Below, one piece after another: positions 1-9,527 of a DNA stretch of 38,614 bases. A model generated the notes under the pieces. That model saw only the letters and a program-made list of their open reading frames with translations. It was not told where the DNA came from and did no database searches. The position numbers were made by a program, and so were the translations under genes. Source of the stretch: Chlorobiota bacterium (lineage in GTDB: Bacteria; Bacteroidota; Bacteroidia; Bacteroidales; B39-G9); the NCBI GenBank assembly GCA_013152655.1, contig JAADFW010000005.1, forward strand, positions 1 to 38,614. The letters are read 5' to 3'. Within the stretch, counting starts at the first letter, position 1; each line of letters starts with the position of its first letter.

Positions 1-1
1 A

Positions 2-172
2 GTTACATATAGTTTAAACGATGAAAAAACTATTCAACGAGAATTTGGAAATTTATTGTTAATACACGACAATTACCCAAAGTATGTAGTTACAGCAGAA
101 GCTTTTGAAGGAAATACTTACAAAGGAATTAAACTTTTTAATATCAGAAAATTCTTAATGCAATTTGAATAA
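2..172 (+). CDS. ATP-binding protein, DUF4143-type C-terminus (partial)
   Basis: Only the last 56 codons are in the window; the reading frame is open from base 2 and ends at TAA 170-172. The visible residues include REFGNLL, then DNYPKYVVT and a short tail with GIKLFNIRKFL. This matches the C-terminal end of the large family of bacterial AAA ATPases with a DUF4143 domain, in which an 'L..I.DNYPKYV' segment precedes the end. Those proteins are often scattered singly in Bacteroidota genomes and their cellular role is mostly unknown. The glycosyltransferase gene starts 23 bases downstream, but co-function is not implied. The family call rests on this short tail; the Walker motifs lie outside the window. 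Confidence 0.65.
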   Translation, partial: VTYSLNDEKTIQREFGNLLLIHDNYPKYVVTAEAFEGNTYKGIKLFNIRKFLMQFE

Positions 173-195
173 AATAACAAAAGGAAAATAAAACC

Positions 196-1308
196 TTGAA
201 AACAAAAATAACCTACATATTATCAAATATTGATAAAGCACTTACTTTTGAATGGATTGTCCACAAGCTTGATGAAGAAAAATTTGAATTAAGTTTTCTT
301 TTGTTAAACAATAAAGGAACTAACATAGAACTATTTTTAAAAGAAAAGAAAATTTACGTAAAACAGATATACCTAAAATCAAAAAAAGATTATCCAAAAG
401 CATTTTTAATAATATTAAAAGAATTAAAAAAAATAAAACCAAATATTATTCATACACACTTGCGTGATGCCAATATTTTAGGACTTTTAACAGCTAAATT
501 TTTAGGAATTAAAAAACGAATTTATACTCGACATCACTCAACTTTTCATCACGACAATTTTCCAAAAGCAGTTAAGTTGGATAAAATAATTAATAGTTTA
601 GCAACCGATATAATTGCTATTTCAGAAAATGTAAAAAATGTTTTAATTGAAAAAGAACGGGTTAATAAAGATAAAATACATCTAATCCATCACGGTTTTG
701 ATTTAGATGCTTTTGAAAATGTTGAAAAAATAGAAGTTGAAGCCCTTAATAATAAATATATTTCTAACGAAAAATACCCGATAATTGGTGTTATTGCACG
801 CTATATAAATTGGAAAGGGCACAAATACCAAATAAAGGCATTTAAACAAATACTTAAAAAATATCCTAGTGCATTTTTTATATTTGCTAATACTAACGGG
901 CCAAACAAAAATGAAATTCAAGAATTATTAAAAAATAACTTATCTGATAAGTCTTATGTTGAAATTGAGTTTGAAAACAATTTATTTGCTTTATATAAAC
1001 TTTTTGATATTTATGTGCACACACCAATAAACAAAGAAATTGAAGCTTTCGGACAAACTTATGTGGAAGCATTAGCCTCAGGAATATCTTCTGTTTTTAC
1101 ATTATCTGGAATAGCCAACGAATTTGTTACAGATAAGGAAAATGCACTTGTTGTAGATTATTGTAATTCTGAACAAATTTACAATGCAATAATTGAATTA
1201 CTTGAAAATCAAAATTTACAAAATAAATTAGTACAAAATGGTAAAAAAGGTATAAAGCAATTTAATTTAGATTTGTTTATTAATAAACTTGAAAATCTAT
1301 ATGAGTAA
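196..1308 (+). CDS. Glycosyltransferase family 4 (GT-B fold)
   Basis: This 370-residue protein has the two-lobed GT4 layout. The N-terminal acceptor lobe holds an IIHTHLRDANILGLL segment typical of the family. The C-terminal donor lobe starts at about residue 195 with GVIARYINWKGH, followed by the nucleotide-sugar signature EAFGQTYVEALASG at about residues 282-295, which supplies the E...E pair. It probably transfers a sugar from a nucleotide-sugar to a glycan or lipid-linked acceptor at the cytoplasmic membrane face. No signal peptide or membrane segment is seen. The start is TTG at 196 because there is no upstream in-frame ATG and the N-terminus fits the family. The stop overlaps the next gene by 8 bases, so the two are translationally coupled. 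The specific sugar cannot be told. Confidence 0.88.
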   Translation: MKTKITYILSNIDKALTFEWIVHKLDEEKFELSFLLLNNKGTNIELFLKEKKIYVKQIYLKSKKDYPKAFLIILKELKKIKPNIIHTHLRDANILGLLTAKFLGIKKRIYTRHHSTFHHDNFPKAVKLDKIINSLATDIIAISENVKNVLIEKERVNKDKIHLIHHGFDLDAFENVEKIEVEALNNKYISNEKYPIIGVIARYINWKGHKYQIKAFKQILKKYPSAFFIFANTNGPNKNEIQELLKNNLSDKSYVEIEFENNLFALYKLFDIYVHTPINKEIEAFGQTYVEALASGISSVFTLSGIANEFVTDKENALVVDYCNSEQIYNAIIELLENQNLQNKLVQNGKKGIKQFNLDLFINKLENLYE

Positions 1309-2188
1309 TCCAAAATTTTCAATAATAATACCAACTTATAACAGAGCAGAATTTATTGAAAAAACAATAAATTCTGTTTTAAACCAAACTTATGAAAATT
1401 TTGAAATAATTATTGTTGACGATGGCAGCACAGACAACACAAAAGAAATAGTTACATCTATTAATGATAAAAGGATAAAATACTATAGGAAAGAAAATGC
1501 TGAGCGTGGTGCTGCCAGGAATTTTGGAGTTAAAAAAGCACAAGGTGATTATATTACTTTCTTGGATTCTGATGATGTTTTATATCCAATTCATTTTCAA
1601 GAAGCTTACAACCTTATTTTAAGTAATAATACACCAAATATTTTTCATCTTGCATATGAAATTAAATCTGAAAATGGTAAAATATTGAATAAAATTAATA
1701 ATCGAAAAGGAAATCTGAACAAATTAATACTTTATGGTAATTTATTAAGCTGCATTGGCGTATTCATCAAAAAAGAAATTTTAGATAAAATATCTTTTAA
1801 AACCGATCGAAACTTAAGTGGTACTGAAGATTGGCTTTTATGGCTACAATTATCAGCAAGAAATACTTTTAAATATTCTAACACAGTTACTGCATGTATA
1901 ATAAATCATAAAAACAGAAGTGTAAATATTTTTAATGAACAATCGTTAAATAATCGAACTAATTTATTAATAAAGTATCTTAAAGAAGACTTTCAATTTA
2001 CCTCAAAATTTGGAAGCAAAATAAGAAATATTCATGCCCATATGCTATCCTATACAGCCCTTCATGCTGCTTTGGCAAACAAGAAAAGAATAGCAATAAA
2101 ATACTTAGTACACGCTATTCTGAAAAATCCGTATGAGTTAATTAAAAAAAGAACCCTTGTAATTATTAAGAAAATACTCCTTTCTTAA
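1301..2188 (+). CDS. Glycosyltransferase family 2 (GT-A fold)
   Basis: The protein (295 residues from the ATG at 1301) opens with KFSIIIPTYNRAEFIEKTINSV, then VDDGSTDNT and FLDSDD, the last being the metal-binding DXD motif of GT2 enzymes. A WLLWLQL segment after GTEDW fits the ED/W acceptor-side region. It is likely to add a sugar to a surface polysaccharide or glycoconjugate. A TTG at 1289 is also in frame, but the ATG at 1301 gives the usual GT2 N-terminus (MSNPKFSIIIPTYN) and a short overlap with the preceding GT4 gene. The pair resembles the end of a polysaccharide or protein-glycosylation locus lying mainly to the left. No transmembrane helix follows the catalytic domain, so it is not a processive synthase. 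Confidence 0.9.
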   Translation: MSNPKFSIIIPTYNRAEFIEKTINSVLNQTYENFEIIIVDDGSTDNTKEIVTSINDKRIKYYRKENAERGAARNFGVKKAQGDYITFLDSDDVLYPIHFQEAYNLILSNNTPNIFHLAYEIKSENGKILNKINNRKGNLNKLILYGNLLSCIGVFIKKEILDKISFKTDRNLSGTEDWLLWLQLSARNTFKYSNTVTACIINHKNRSVNIFNEQSLNNRTNLLIKYLKEDFQFTSKFGSKIRNIHAHMLSYTALHAALANKKRIAIKYLVHAILKNPYELIKKRTLVIIKKILLS

Positions 2189-2563
2189 CCACAAAGGTAT
2201 TTCTACACCTGTATTCAAGATTTCATTTCTACAAATTGGTGTAAGTCCCTTTTATATTATAGATTTTATAAAAGTATTTGTTGGCACTGAATAGTTAAAA
2301 AATGAATACATTTCCCAGGGCAAAATAAAATTGAGCAATAAAAAATCTCTGTTCCGACACTTAAAGAAAAATTAAAAAAACTTATGTCTAATTCACACTA
2401 CTATACCACTTAATATAAAGGATATTCAGTGTCTGATTTGCAATCAACACACAAAAAACCACGAAAAAAAATAAAACCTAATTTTTTGTATTTTCCTTAA
2501 TATAAACTATCTTGAAAGATTATTTTGTGTTTATATTTATTTTAACTTCCAAATATCGAGGTT
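2189..2563. other. Intergenic stretch, 375 bp, weak promoter only
   Basis: No gene, tRNA or strong hairpin is visible. The sequence is very AT-rich with several A-runs. Near its right end TTTG (2485-2488) and TATCTTG (2508-2514) lie 19 bases apart, a weak match to the Bacteroidota -33/-7 pattern. This is about 50 bases before the start of the large sensor gene and is its most likely promoter. The -7 element lacks one T of TAnnTTTG, so the call is tentative. Confidence 0.35.
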
Positions 2564-5500
2564 ATGGATTCTAAAATTTCATTTATTGCAAGAAATACGC
2601 TTCTTACAATCTTTTTTGTTACTCTTTTTAATATAAAAAGCAACTGTCAATCAGCTGAAACAGGAACACCTTTTATCCAAAATATTCCACCCATGGAGTA
2701 TAATTATGAAAATCAAAATTTTTCAATAGCACAAGATACAAGGGGGATTATTTATGTTGGAAGCTTAAATGGTGTTTTAGAATATGATGGCCATTTTTGG
2801 AATCTAATTGAAGTTGAAGGAGAAATCAGGTTAACCGCATCACCGGAAGGAATTATTTATATTGGAGCATATGATGATTTTGGTTATTTGGCTCCCGGAA
2901 AAAGTAACAAACTTGAATTTCAAAGTCTTTTAAGCACTCTCGATAAATCTGAAAAACCATTCGGACAAATAAAAAGTGTTATTTCATCAAATGGGAATGT
3001 TTTATTTACTTCAGATAAAAATATTTACCTGTGGAATGGGCAAAACACACAAGTTATTTCTTCCACTTATACATTCTTCAAATCTTTTAAGGTAAATAAT
3101 AAAATTTATGTATATAAAAACCTCGACGGGCTTTATACTTTTCGTTCAAACGCCCTTGAGTTAGTTGAAAACGGCGATTTTTTTGTTGATAAAGAAATAG
3201 TAAATATTCTTCCTTTAGAATCGGGATTGCTTATTAAAACAAAAGAATATGACTCACCTTTTCTTTTCTCAAATGAAGGAATAGATGAATTTCAAACTGA
3301 TGCAGATGATTTTTTTAAAATCAATGGCTTTACATCTGGCATTTATTTGTCAAATAAAAATTATGCCATTGGAACTGATCGTTGTGGTATTATTTTTATC
3401 AATAAATTTGGCAAGGTAATCAATCATATTAACAAATCTAACGGATTATTAGATGACAAAATCAACAATATTTTTGTTGATAATTTTTCTCAAATCTGGG
3501 TTGCTATGAGTAATGGAATCAGCCGGTTAGAATATCCATCTACTTTTTCTTATTTTGACTATAGCGCAGGAATTAGAGGAACTATTTCTTCAATTACCCG
3601 CTTTCAGAAAAATCTTTATGTGGGCACATCTCAAGGGTTATATTTTTTAAACAATAACTACAACTTACAAAAAGATTGTTCTTCGCCTGCTGTTTTTAAG
3701 TCCATTGAACAAATAAATGCTGCTTGCCAGTATTTATACCCTTTTGAAAATAAACTTTTGATAGCAAGTAATAACGGTTTATTTGAATTAAAAAACAATA
3801 CTGTAAAAAAATTACTTGATGGAGAATTTAATTACATTATTAATTCTACCTCTAATCCTTCTATTTTTTATTTAGGGAAAAAAACAGGCTTGTCTGCTCT
3901 ACAGTTTTTTGACAATAAATGGATTGATTTGGGTGATCTGCAAAAACTAAACAAAGAAATTCGCTCTGTTTACGAAACCGAAAACGGCCTTTTATGGCTT
4001 GGCAGTAAACACGATGGTATTTTCCGCTTAAACATTTCCAACGGTTATGACATTTACAGTCATGTTGACCAGTACAAAGAAGGCCATGGATATGAAAATC
4101 CTATTGATTGGGTTGATATTTATTCTACAACTAAAGGCCCGGTATTTTCTACAAAATATGGATTATATCAATTTAATGAAAATAAACAAGTGTTTTTTGC
4201 CGATTCGCTTCTTGGAGCTCAATATGCAGGAGGAAATCATGCAATATATAAACTTGTTGAAAATAAAAATGGCGAAATATGGTTTAGCTCAGGAACACAT
4301 GGCAAGTATGACAACTTAACCGGAATTGCCCATTATGATTCAACAAACAAACCGGTTATTTCAACACTTGAATTTAATAGAATTAGAAATTATAAAATAG
4401 AAGCCATATACCCGGAAGATAAAATATGCTGGTTTGGCAGTTATAACGGCCTTATACGATATGACAAAAGTATTGTTCAAAATAATAAGATTAAGCAAGA
4501 AACTTATATTCGAAAAGTTATTATAGCCAAAGACTCTGTTTTATATTATGGAATTAATACTGTTTTTAAGAAAAATAAAAATAGTTCTGCTTTGCCTGAA
4601 ATAAATAATAAATATAATTCAATTCGTTTTGAATATGCTTCGCCAAACTACGACCGTAGTGAAATTCTTTATCAATATACGCTTAAAGGATATGATAAAA
4701 ACTGGTCTGCCTGGTCAGCTTCAAATTTTAAAGAATATACAAATCTTCGAAGAGGAAAATACATTTTTAAGGTAAGAGCCAAGAATAAATACGGCCAAAT
4801 TACGCAGGAAGCTACTTTTACATTCAAAGTGTTGCCATCTCTTTTTTCCAGTACTTTAGCCTTTATATATTATTTAATAGTAGCCATTTCTTTCTTCTAT
4901 ATGATTACAAAGTTGCGGTCATATCGTTTTGCCAAAGAGCGTTATGAGTTAGAACAAATTATTAATATCAGAACTGAAGAACTGGCATATGAAAAAGAAA
5001 AAGCAGATGAACTTTTTGCCAAAGCAACTTCAGAGGATAGCTTGTCTGAATTAATAATGCGAGAAAAAGATGAATCAAAACGCTTCAAAAATGTTTCTGT
5101 TTTATTAGTTGAACTATCTGGTTTTGATAATTCAAAAGAAAAAGAAAACAAAGATGCTTTTAATAAAATATTCAAATATTTTGATGTGATTATTGAAAGA
5201 AATCAGTTACAAAAAATTAAATCAGAAACAAATACATATGTATGTTGTGGAGGATTACCTGAAGCAAGCCAGATAAGTGCACTAAACTCTGTTTTGGCGG
5301 CGAGGGAAATGATTGACCATATTAATAAAATTAACAACGACAACTCAATTGCCAGACATACTATTTTTATTCAAATTGGAATTCATACCGGGCCTGTTGC
5401 AGCTATGTACTCCGGCAAGAAGAAGATACCTTATAACTTAAGTGGCGAAACTGTAAATATTGCCAACCGGGTACTTGCATCTTCTGAAATAGGGAAAATC

Positions 5501-6271
5501 AGCATTTCTTCAAAAACATATAAGTATGTAAAAAATTTCTTTGTTTTTCAGTTTGTTGAAAAACTTCAGGTTAAATTTATTGGCAATATCGACCGCTTTA
5601 TTATTGACGGGCTTAATCCTTTACTTTCTATTGACGGAAAAGGATTTGAGCCAAATGACGAATTTAAAACACAAGTGGCATTAATGCGATTTTACGATTT
5701 GAAAAACTACGTTTTAAGAAAAATTGAAAACGAATTGCCAAAAAATCAATATTTTCATAATGTAAAACATGCGATTAACTTTATTAGTCATATAGATTTT
5801 ATTGCACATGCTGAAAAAGTTAATAGCAGCGAGTTGTTGCTATTAGAAACTGCAGCTTTATTTTATGATTTAGGTTTTATTAAATCCTATTCTGACCATG
5901 AAGTAAAAAGCTTAAAATTTGCAAAAGAAATTCTCCCTCAATATGGCTACAACAATGAGCAAATTAAACAAATATCTGATCTTTTATATGCAATAAAAAA
6001 GAACCCTACTCCCAAAAATAAATTAGAAATGATAATTTGTGATGCTTATTTTGATCATTTGGGAAGTAATGAGTTTAATAAATTATCAAGAAATCTTTTT
6101 AAAGAGTTAGTTGAAAACAAAAAATTTGAAGACGATTTTGACAAATGGAATACCGAACAATTAAATTTTTTGGAAAATCATGTATATTTTACCGAAACTG
6201 CTAAAAATTTCAGAAACAGTTATAAACAAAAAACAATAGATCATCTAAAAAAACGTTCCACTAATCACTAA
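2564..6271 (+). CDS. Membrane sensor: propeller, Y_Y_Y, degenerate cyclase-like and HD-like domains
   Basis: The 1235-residue protein starts with a signal peptide (about residues 1-29). A long extracytoplasmic beta-propeller region follows, with repeats such as LWLGSKHDGIFRL, and then a Y_Y_Y domain (about 685-765, ending in LRRGKYIFKVRAKNKYGQ). One transmembrane helix (about 760-785) and a coiled coil (790-840) lead to a class III nucleotide cyclase-like domain (842-1010) and an HD-phosphohydrolase-like domain (about 1060-1190). The propeller/Y_Y_Y part is the sensor half of Bacteroidota hybrid two-component systems, but no kinase is present. Key residues are altered: the first metal Asp is Glu850 (VELSGF), the second is Asn890 (KIKSETNTY), the GDTVN motif reads GETVN, and the HD pair reads Tyr1101-Asp1102 (ALFYDLG). 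The protein may bind nucleotides without normal catalysis. The ligand and output are unknown. Confidence 0.82.
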   Translation: MDSKISFIARNTLLTIFFVTLFNIKSNCQSAETGTPFIQNIPPMEYNYENQNFSIAQDTRGIIYVGSLNGVLEYDGHFWNLIEVEGEIRLTASPEGIIYIGAYDDFGYLAPGKSNKLEFQSLLSTLDKSEKPFGQIKSVISSNGNVLFTSDKNIYLWNGQNTQVISSTYTFFKSFKVNNKIYVYKNLDGLYTFRSNALELVENGDFFVDKEIVNILPLESGLLIKTKEYDSPFLFSNEGIDEFQTDADDFFKINGFTSGIYLSNKNYAIGTDRCGIIFINKFGKVINHINKSNGLLDDKINNIFVDNFSQIWVAMSNGISRLEYPSTFSYFDYSAGIRGTISSITRFQKNLYVGTSQGLYFLNNNYNLQKDCSSPAVFKSIEQINAACQYLYPFENKLLIASNNGLFELKNNTVKKLLDGEFNYIINSTSNPSIFYLGKKTGLSALQFFDNKWIDLGDLQKLNKEIRSVYETENGLLWLGSKHDGIFRLNISNGYDIYSHVDQYKEGHGYENPIDWVDIYSTTKGPVFSTKYGLYQFNENKQVFFADSLLGAQYAGGNHAIYKLVENKNGEIWFSSGTHGKYDNLTGIAHYDSTNKPVISTLEFNRIRNYKIEAIYPEDKICWFGSYNGLIRYDKSIVQNNKIKQETYIRKVIIAKDSVLYYGINTVFKKNKNSSALPEINNKYNSIRFEYASPNYDRSEILYQYTLKGYDKNWSAWSASNFKEYTNLRRGKYIFKVRAKNKYGQITQEATFTFKVLPSLFSSTLAFIYYLIVAISFFYMITKLRSYRFAKERYELEQIINIRTEELAYEKEKADELFAKATSEDSLSELIMREKDESKRFKNVSVLLVELSGFDNSKEKENKDAFNKIFKYFDVIIERNQLQKIKSETNTYVCCGGLPEASQISALNSVLAAREMIDHINKINNDNSIARHTIFIQIGIHTGPVAAMYSGKKKIPYNLSGETVNIANRVLASSEIGKISISSKTYKYVKNFFVFQFVEKLQVKFIGNIDRFIIDGLNPLLSIDGKGFEPNDEFKTQVALMRFYDLKNYVLRKIENELPKNQYFHNVKHAINFISHIDFIAHAEKVNSSELLLLETAALFYDLGFIKSYSDHEVKSLKFAKEILPQYGYNNEQIKQISDLLYAIKKNPTPKNKLEMIICDAYFDHLGSNEFNKLSRNLFKELVENKKFEDDFDKWNTEQLNFLENHVYFTETAKNFRNSYKQKTIDHLKKRSTNH

Positions 6272-6363
6272 ATAATGAATAGTAAGACAAAACTTTACAT
6301 ATTTCATAAAAAAATATTAAATTTATCGGGCAAATTATCTACACAATTTAATTATAGAATTGT

Positions 6364-7212
6364 ATGAGCGGAAATAAAAAAGCTATATTAGTTCTTTGGG
6401 ATTTTACTAAAGATTCAGAAAATTCGCTATTTCATGCTATACAATTAGCTAAAGTTGCTGATAATGAAATTATCTTAATGCACATTGTAAAAAAAAGAGG
6501 TTTCTTTTCTAACAGTACTACTTTTGAGCAAAAAATTGAAGAAGCAAACTATAAATTAACTTCTAAAGCCGAAGATGTTTTTGAAATTTCAGGCATAAAG
6601 CCTAAAGTTGTTGTTAAGGAAGGCGCTCTTTTACATTTAATAGCAGGTATAATTCCTGAATTAAATATCAATTTGCTTATTATGGGTTCTGTTTACCACT
6701 CAAATGGCAATAAAATATCTGTTAGGTCAATCTTAAGTACCATCACTAAAACAAAAACTCCGGTTATTGTTCCTGAAGCATTACCAACACATTCACATTA
6801 TGTAGAAATTGTAGTTCCGATTGAATCTGATAAAAAATACAAAGAAACATTACGTTGGATAATAAATCTTTCTAAACTATATAAATGTAATATTAATTTT
6901 ATCAAGCCATTTCTTAAAGATAAATATCAAAAAGAAGATATGCGCAAAAATATTTATTTTACTAAAAAAATGCTTGATAAATATGATATAGTTTATGGAA
7001 TTAAAACCGCAAAAAAAGATCAGGACTACCGTGAAGAAATTTTTAAATTTGCCTCTAAAATTGATGCTGACTTAATTGTAGCAATGACTAAAAAATACCA
7101 TAAATACGTTGACCAAAAGAAAAAACCAAATAGCGTTGCCAGTAAAACACATATTCCAATTATGTATATAAACCCAAGAGCCGATATTAGAAAATATGGC
7201 GGATTTAGGTAA
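6364..7212 (+). CDS. Universal stress protein, tandem UspA domains (copy 1)
   Basis: The 282-residue soluble protein consists of two Usp-type alpha/beta domains. The first (residues 5-140) begins with AILVLWDFTKDSENSLFHAIQLAK and ends in KTKTPVIVPE. The second starts with YVEIVVPIESDKKYKETLRWI. Usp proteins respond to starvation, redox and membrane stress. The ATP-binding pattern of UspA-type members (G-2X-G-9X-G-S/T after the fourth strand) is not seen at LLIMGSVYHSNG or in the second domain, so it probably belongs to the non-ATP-binding type. It is followed 171 bases later by a paralogue that aligns along its whole length. Both end in a shared NPRAD motif followed by RKYGGF or RRYQSF. Confidence 0.85.
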   Translation: MSGNKKAILVLWDFTKDSENSLFHAIQLAKVADNEIILMHIVKKRGFFSNSTTFEQKIEEANYKLTSKAEDVFEISGIKPKVVVKEGALLHLIAGIIPELNINLLIMGSVYHSNGNKISVRSILSTITKTKTPVIVPEALPTHSHYVEIVVPIESDKKYKETLRWIINLSKLYKCNINFIKPFLKDKYQKEDMRKNIYFTKKMLDKYDIVYGIKTAKKDQDYREEIFKFASKIDADLIVAMTKKYHKYVDQKKKPNSVASKTHIPIMYINPRADIRKYGGFR

Positions 7213-7383
7213 TTTACGTTTTCATTCTTTTTAATTATTGAGTATTTAATAATTAATATACCTTTACTTAGCGTATGTTAAAGGTTGTTAATCAAACAAA
7301 AAGGTTCATTAGAATAAAAATATTGAATTTTATGAATAATATAGTAATTTTAGCAATCAGCTCAATTAGCTATATTTTTTTGT

Positions 7384-8220
7384 ATGGAAACAGATAAGTC
7401 GGTAATTTTAGTTCCCTGGGATTTTTCTGAAAGCTCTGAATATTCAATGCTTCATGCTGTTCAATTAGCAAAAGTTGTGAATAACGACTTAATGTTGGTA
7501 CATTTTAAAGCAGGTGGTGGATTATTTGGAAACAAAGCAAAAATAATTATTGAAAAAGAAGAATTAGAAAATAAGCTATTAACAAAAGCAGAAGATATTA
7601 ATGATGTATATAACATTAGGCCACTAACACTTGTAAAAGAAGGTTCTATTAACAAAGCTGTTAAAGAAATTACAGAGCAATATGACATCAATCTTATTGT
7701 GATGGGACAAAATTATGTTGTTAATAAAACTAAAACTTCAGCCAAAGAATTTCTTAAAATACTGGAAAATGTAAATGTTCCTGTTATTATTAACAATAGC
7801 CCTCCTTCTCATACTCATTATACTGAAATAGTTGTTCCGGTTGATCACGATAAAAAATTTAAAGAATCAATTCACTGGATAATTTACCTTTCAAAATACT
7901 ATAAGTGCAACATAAATATAATCAAACCCCATATTACAGATGATTTAAAGAAAAAATATCTTTCTAATAATATTTTTTTCACTAAAAAAATGTTAGATGC
8001 AAAAAATATTGTTTATGGTATTAAAACGGCGAAGAATAAAGATAATTTCAAATTGGAAATATTTAATTTCGCAAAGATAATTGATGCTGATTTAATATTA
8101 GTAATGTCAGATAAATACAACCAATATATGTCTGACAAAAAACATACTGTTGATAATTTTATACCTGTAATGGTAATTAATCCAAGAGCCGACCTTAGAC
8201 GCTACCAAAGTTTTGCATAA
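7384..8220 (+). CDS. Universal stress protein, tandem UspA domains (copy 2)
   Basis: This 278-residue protein is the paralogue of the preceding gene. Its N-terminus (SVILVPWDFSESSEYSMLHAVQLAK), mid-junction (YTEIVVPVDHDKKFKESIHWI) and C-terminus (INPRADLRRYQSF) run in parallel with copy 1, which points to an old tandem duplication. It has two Usp domains and no signal peptide. As in copy 1, the nucleotide-binding glycine pattern is missing after LIVMGQNYV. The 171-base gap to copy 1 has no clear terminator, and a TA-rich TATATTTTTTTG stretch sits just before the ATG, so the copy may have its own promoter. The specific stress sensed cannot be told. Confidence 0.85.
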   Translation: METDKSVILVPWDFSESSEYSMLHAVQLAKVVNNDLMLVHFKAGGGLFGNKAKIIIEKEELENKLLTKAEDINDVYNIRPLTLVKEGSINKAVKEITEQYDINLIVMGQNYVVNKTKTSAKEFLKILENVNVPVIINNSPPSHTHYTEIVVPVDHDKKFKESIHWIIYLSKYYKCNINIIKPHITDDLKKKYLSNNIFFTKKMLDAKNIVYGIKTAKNKDNFKLEIFNFAKIIDADLILVMSDKYNQYMSDKKHTVDNFIPVMVINPRADLRRYQSFA

Positions 8221-8341
8221 TCTTACGTCTTTAATTATTTGATTTGTGTTTGCCCCACATAAAATCCTCTAAACTTTGAATAAAAGTAACAAACATGCTT
8301 GTTATTTATAATTTGGTGCTTTTCAACATCTATAAAAACAA

Positions 8342-8371
8342 TTGCCCCTAAGATTAATTTTTTTATCTTTG
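8342..8371 (+). promoter_or_regulatory. Bacteroidota-type promoter for ilvE
   Basis: TTG at 8342-8344 and TATCTTTG at 8364-8371 are separated by 19 bases, matching the Bacteroidota sigma-ABfr pattern (-33 TTG, -7 TAnnTTTG). The ATG of ilvE is at 8408, leaving a leader of about 30 bases. This placement argues against the longer in-frame TTG start at 8342. Confidence 0.7.
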
Positions 8372-8407
8372 GAAACACTTAATTTTACTCACAAAAAACT
8401 ATATATT

Positions 8408-9427
8408 ATGAATACAATTGATTGGAAAAACCTACCTTTTGGATATTTAAAAACTGATTATAATGTAAGAACTTATTACAAAAACGGACGATGGGGAAGC
8501 TTAGAATTATCCTCCTCTGAATACATTAATATGCATATTGCTGCCACAGCTCTTCATTATGGGCAAGAAGCTTTTGAAGGCATGAAAGCTTTTATGGGCA
8601 AAGATGGAAAAATCAGGCTCTTTAGGTGGGAAGAAAATGCAAAACGCATGAATTCATCAGCAAAAAAATTATTAATGGCTGAAATACCTAATGAATTATT
8701 TAAAAAAGCCATTATTAAAGTTATCAAACATAATAAAAAATTTGTTCCTCCTTATGGTTCAGGAGCATCTCTTTATATCAGGCCGTTACTTGTTGGTTCA
8801 GGAGCTCAGGTTGGTGTTAAACCAGCCAAAGAATACTTGTTCCTTGTTTTTGTAACCCCGGTAGGGCCTTATTTTAAAGAAGGTTTTAAACCCGTAAATA
8901 TGCTCATAACCAGAAAATACGACAGAGCTGCACCTCTCGGTACAGGACATATAAAAGCTGGTGGAAATTATGCTGCTGGCATGGAAGCAATGGAAATTGC
9001 CCATAGCAACGGATATGCTTCAGTCTTATTCTTAGACTCAAAAGAAAAGAAATACATTGACGAATGTGGCCCTGCAAACTTTTTTGGAATAAAAAATAAT
9101 ACTTATGTTACTCCTAAATCATCTTCTATTCTTCCGTCAATAACAAATATGAGCTTAATGACCCTTGCTAAAGAAATGGGAATGTCTGTTGAAAAGCGAC
9201 ATATTGAAGTTCCTGAATTGGAGAGTTTTGAGGAAACAGGAGCATGTGGAACTGCAGCTGTAATTAGTCCGATTAAGAAAATTATAGACGAAGAAAACAA
9301 CAAAACTTATAAGTATTGTTCCGATGGCAATCCTGGCCCGGTAAGCACAAAATTATACAAAAAACTTCAGGCTTTACAAACAGGTGATGAAAAAGATAAT
9401 TATGGATGGATTGAAATTGTAGATTAA
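8408..9427 (+). CDS. ilvE: Branched-chain amino acid aminotransferase
   Basis: The 339-residue fold-type IV PLP enzyme interconverts leucine, isoleucine and valine with their 2-oxo acids, using 2-oxoglutarate/glutamate. The catalytic lysine is Lys183 in GTGHIKAGGNYAAGM. The N-terminal HYGQEAFEGMKAF and the C-terminal EETGACGTAAVISPI (phosphate-binding loop) are hallmarks of the longer BCAT subfamily. The ATG at 8408 gives the normal family N-terminus (IDWKNLPFGYLKTDYNVR) and sits behind a good promoter; the upstream TTG extension is rejected. It stands alone as a single-gene unit, as is common in Bacteroidota. It is predicted to be a soluble cytoplasmic housekeeping enzyme with no odd features. 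Confidence 0.95.
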   Translation: MNTIDWKNLPFGYLKTDYNVRTYYKNGRWGSLELSSSEYINMHIAATALHYGQEAFEGMKAFMGKDGKIRLFRWEENAKRMNSSAKKLLMAEIPNELFKKAIIKVIKHNKKFVPPYGSGASLYIRPLLVGSGAQVGVKPAKEYLFLVFVTPVGPYFKEGFKPVNMLITRKYDRAAPLGTGHIKAGGNYAAGMEAMEIAHSNGYASVLFLDSKEKKYIDECGPANFFGIKNNTYVTPKSSSILPSITNMSLMTLAKEMGMSVEKRHIEVPELESFEETGACGTAAVISPIKKIIDEENNKTYKYCSDGNPGPVSTKLYKKLQALQTGDEKDNYGWIEIVD

Positions 9428-9527
9428 TCTAAAAGTTCAATTATTCTTCGTAAAATAAAGATTCTGATAACTACATTGTTACACACATACAATAATTTGC
9501 TATCTTAATATTTAATTAAATTAATTT

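Noticed and set aside
1289-1300. Upstream TTG start for the GT2 gene
   Set aside because: The ATG at 1301 gives the normal GT2 N-terminus and needs no rare start.
2281-2297. TTGGCACTGAATAGTTA resembles a plus-strand sigma-54 promoter
   Set aside because: The -24 half is good but the -12 half lacks TTGC, and it lies about 270 bases from the next start with no activator nearby.
8342-8407. Longer ilvE product starting at TTG 8342
   Set aside because: The extension covers a good promoter and does not belong to the family N-terminus; ATG 8408 is preferred.
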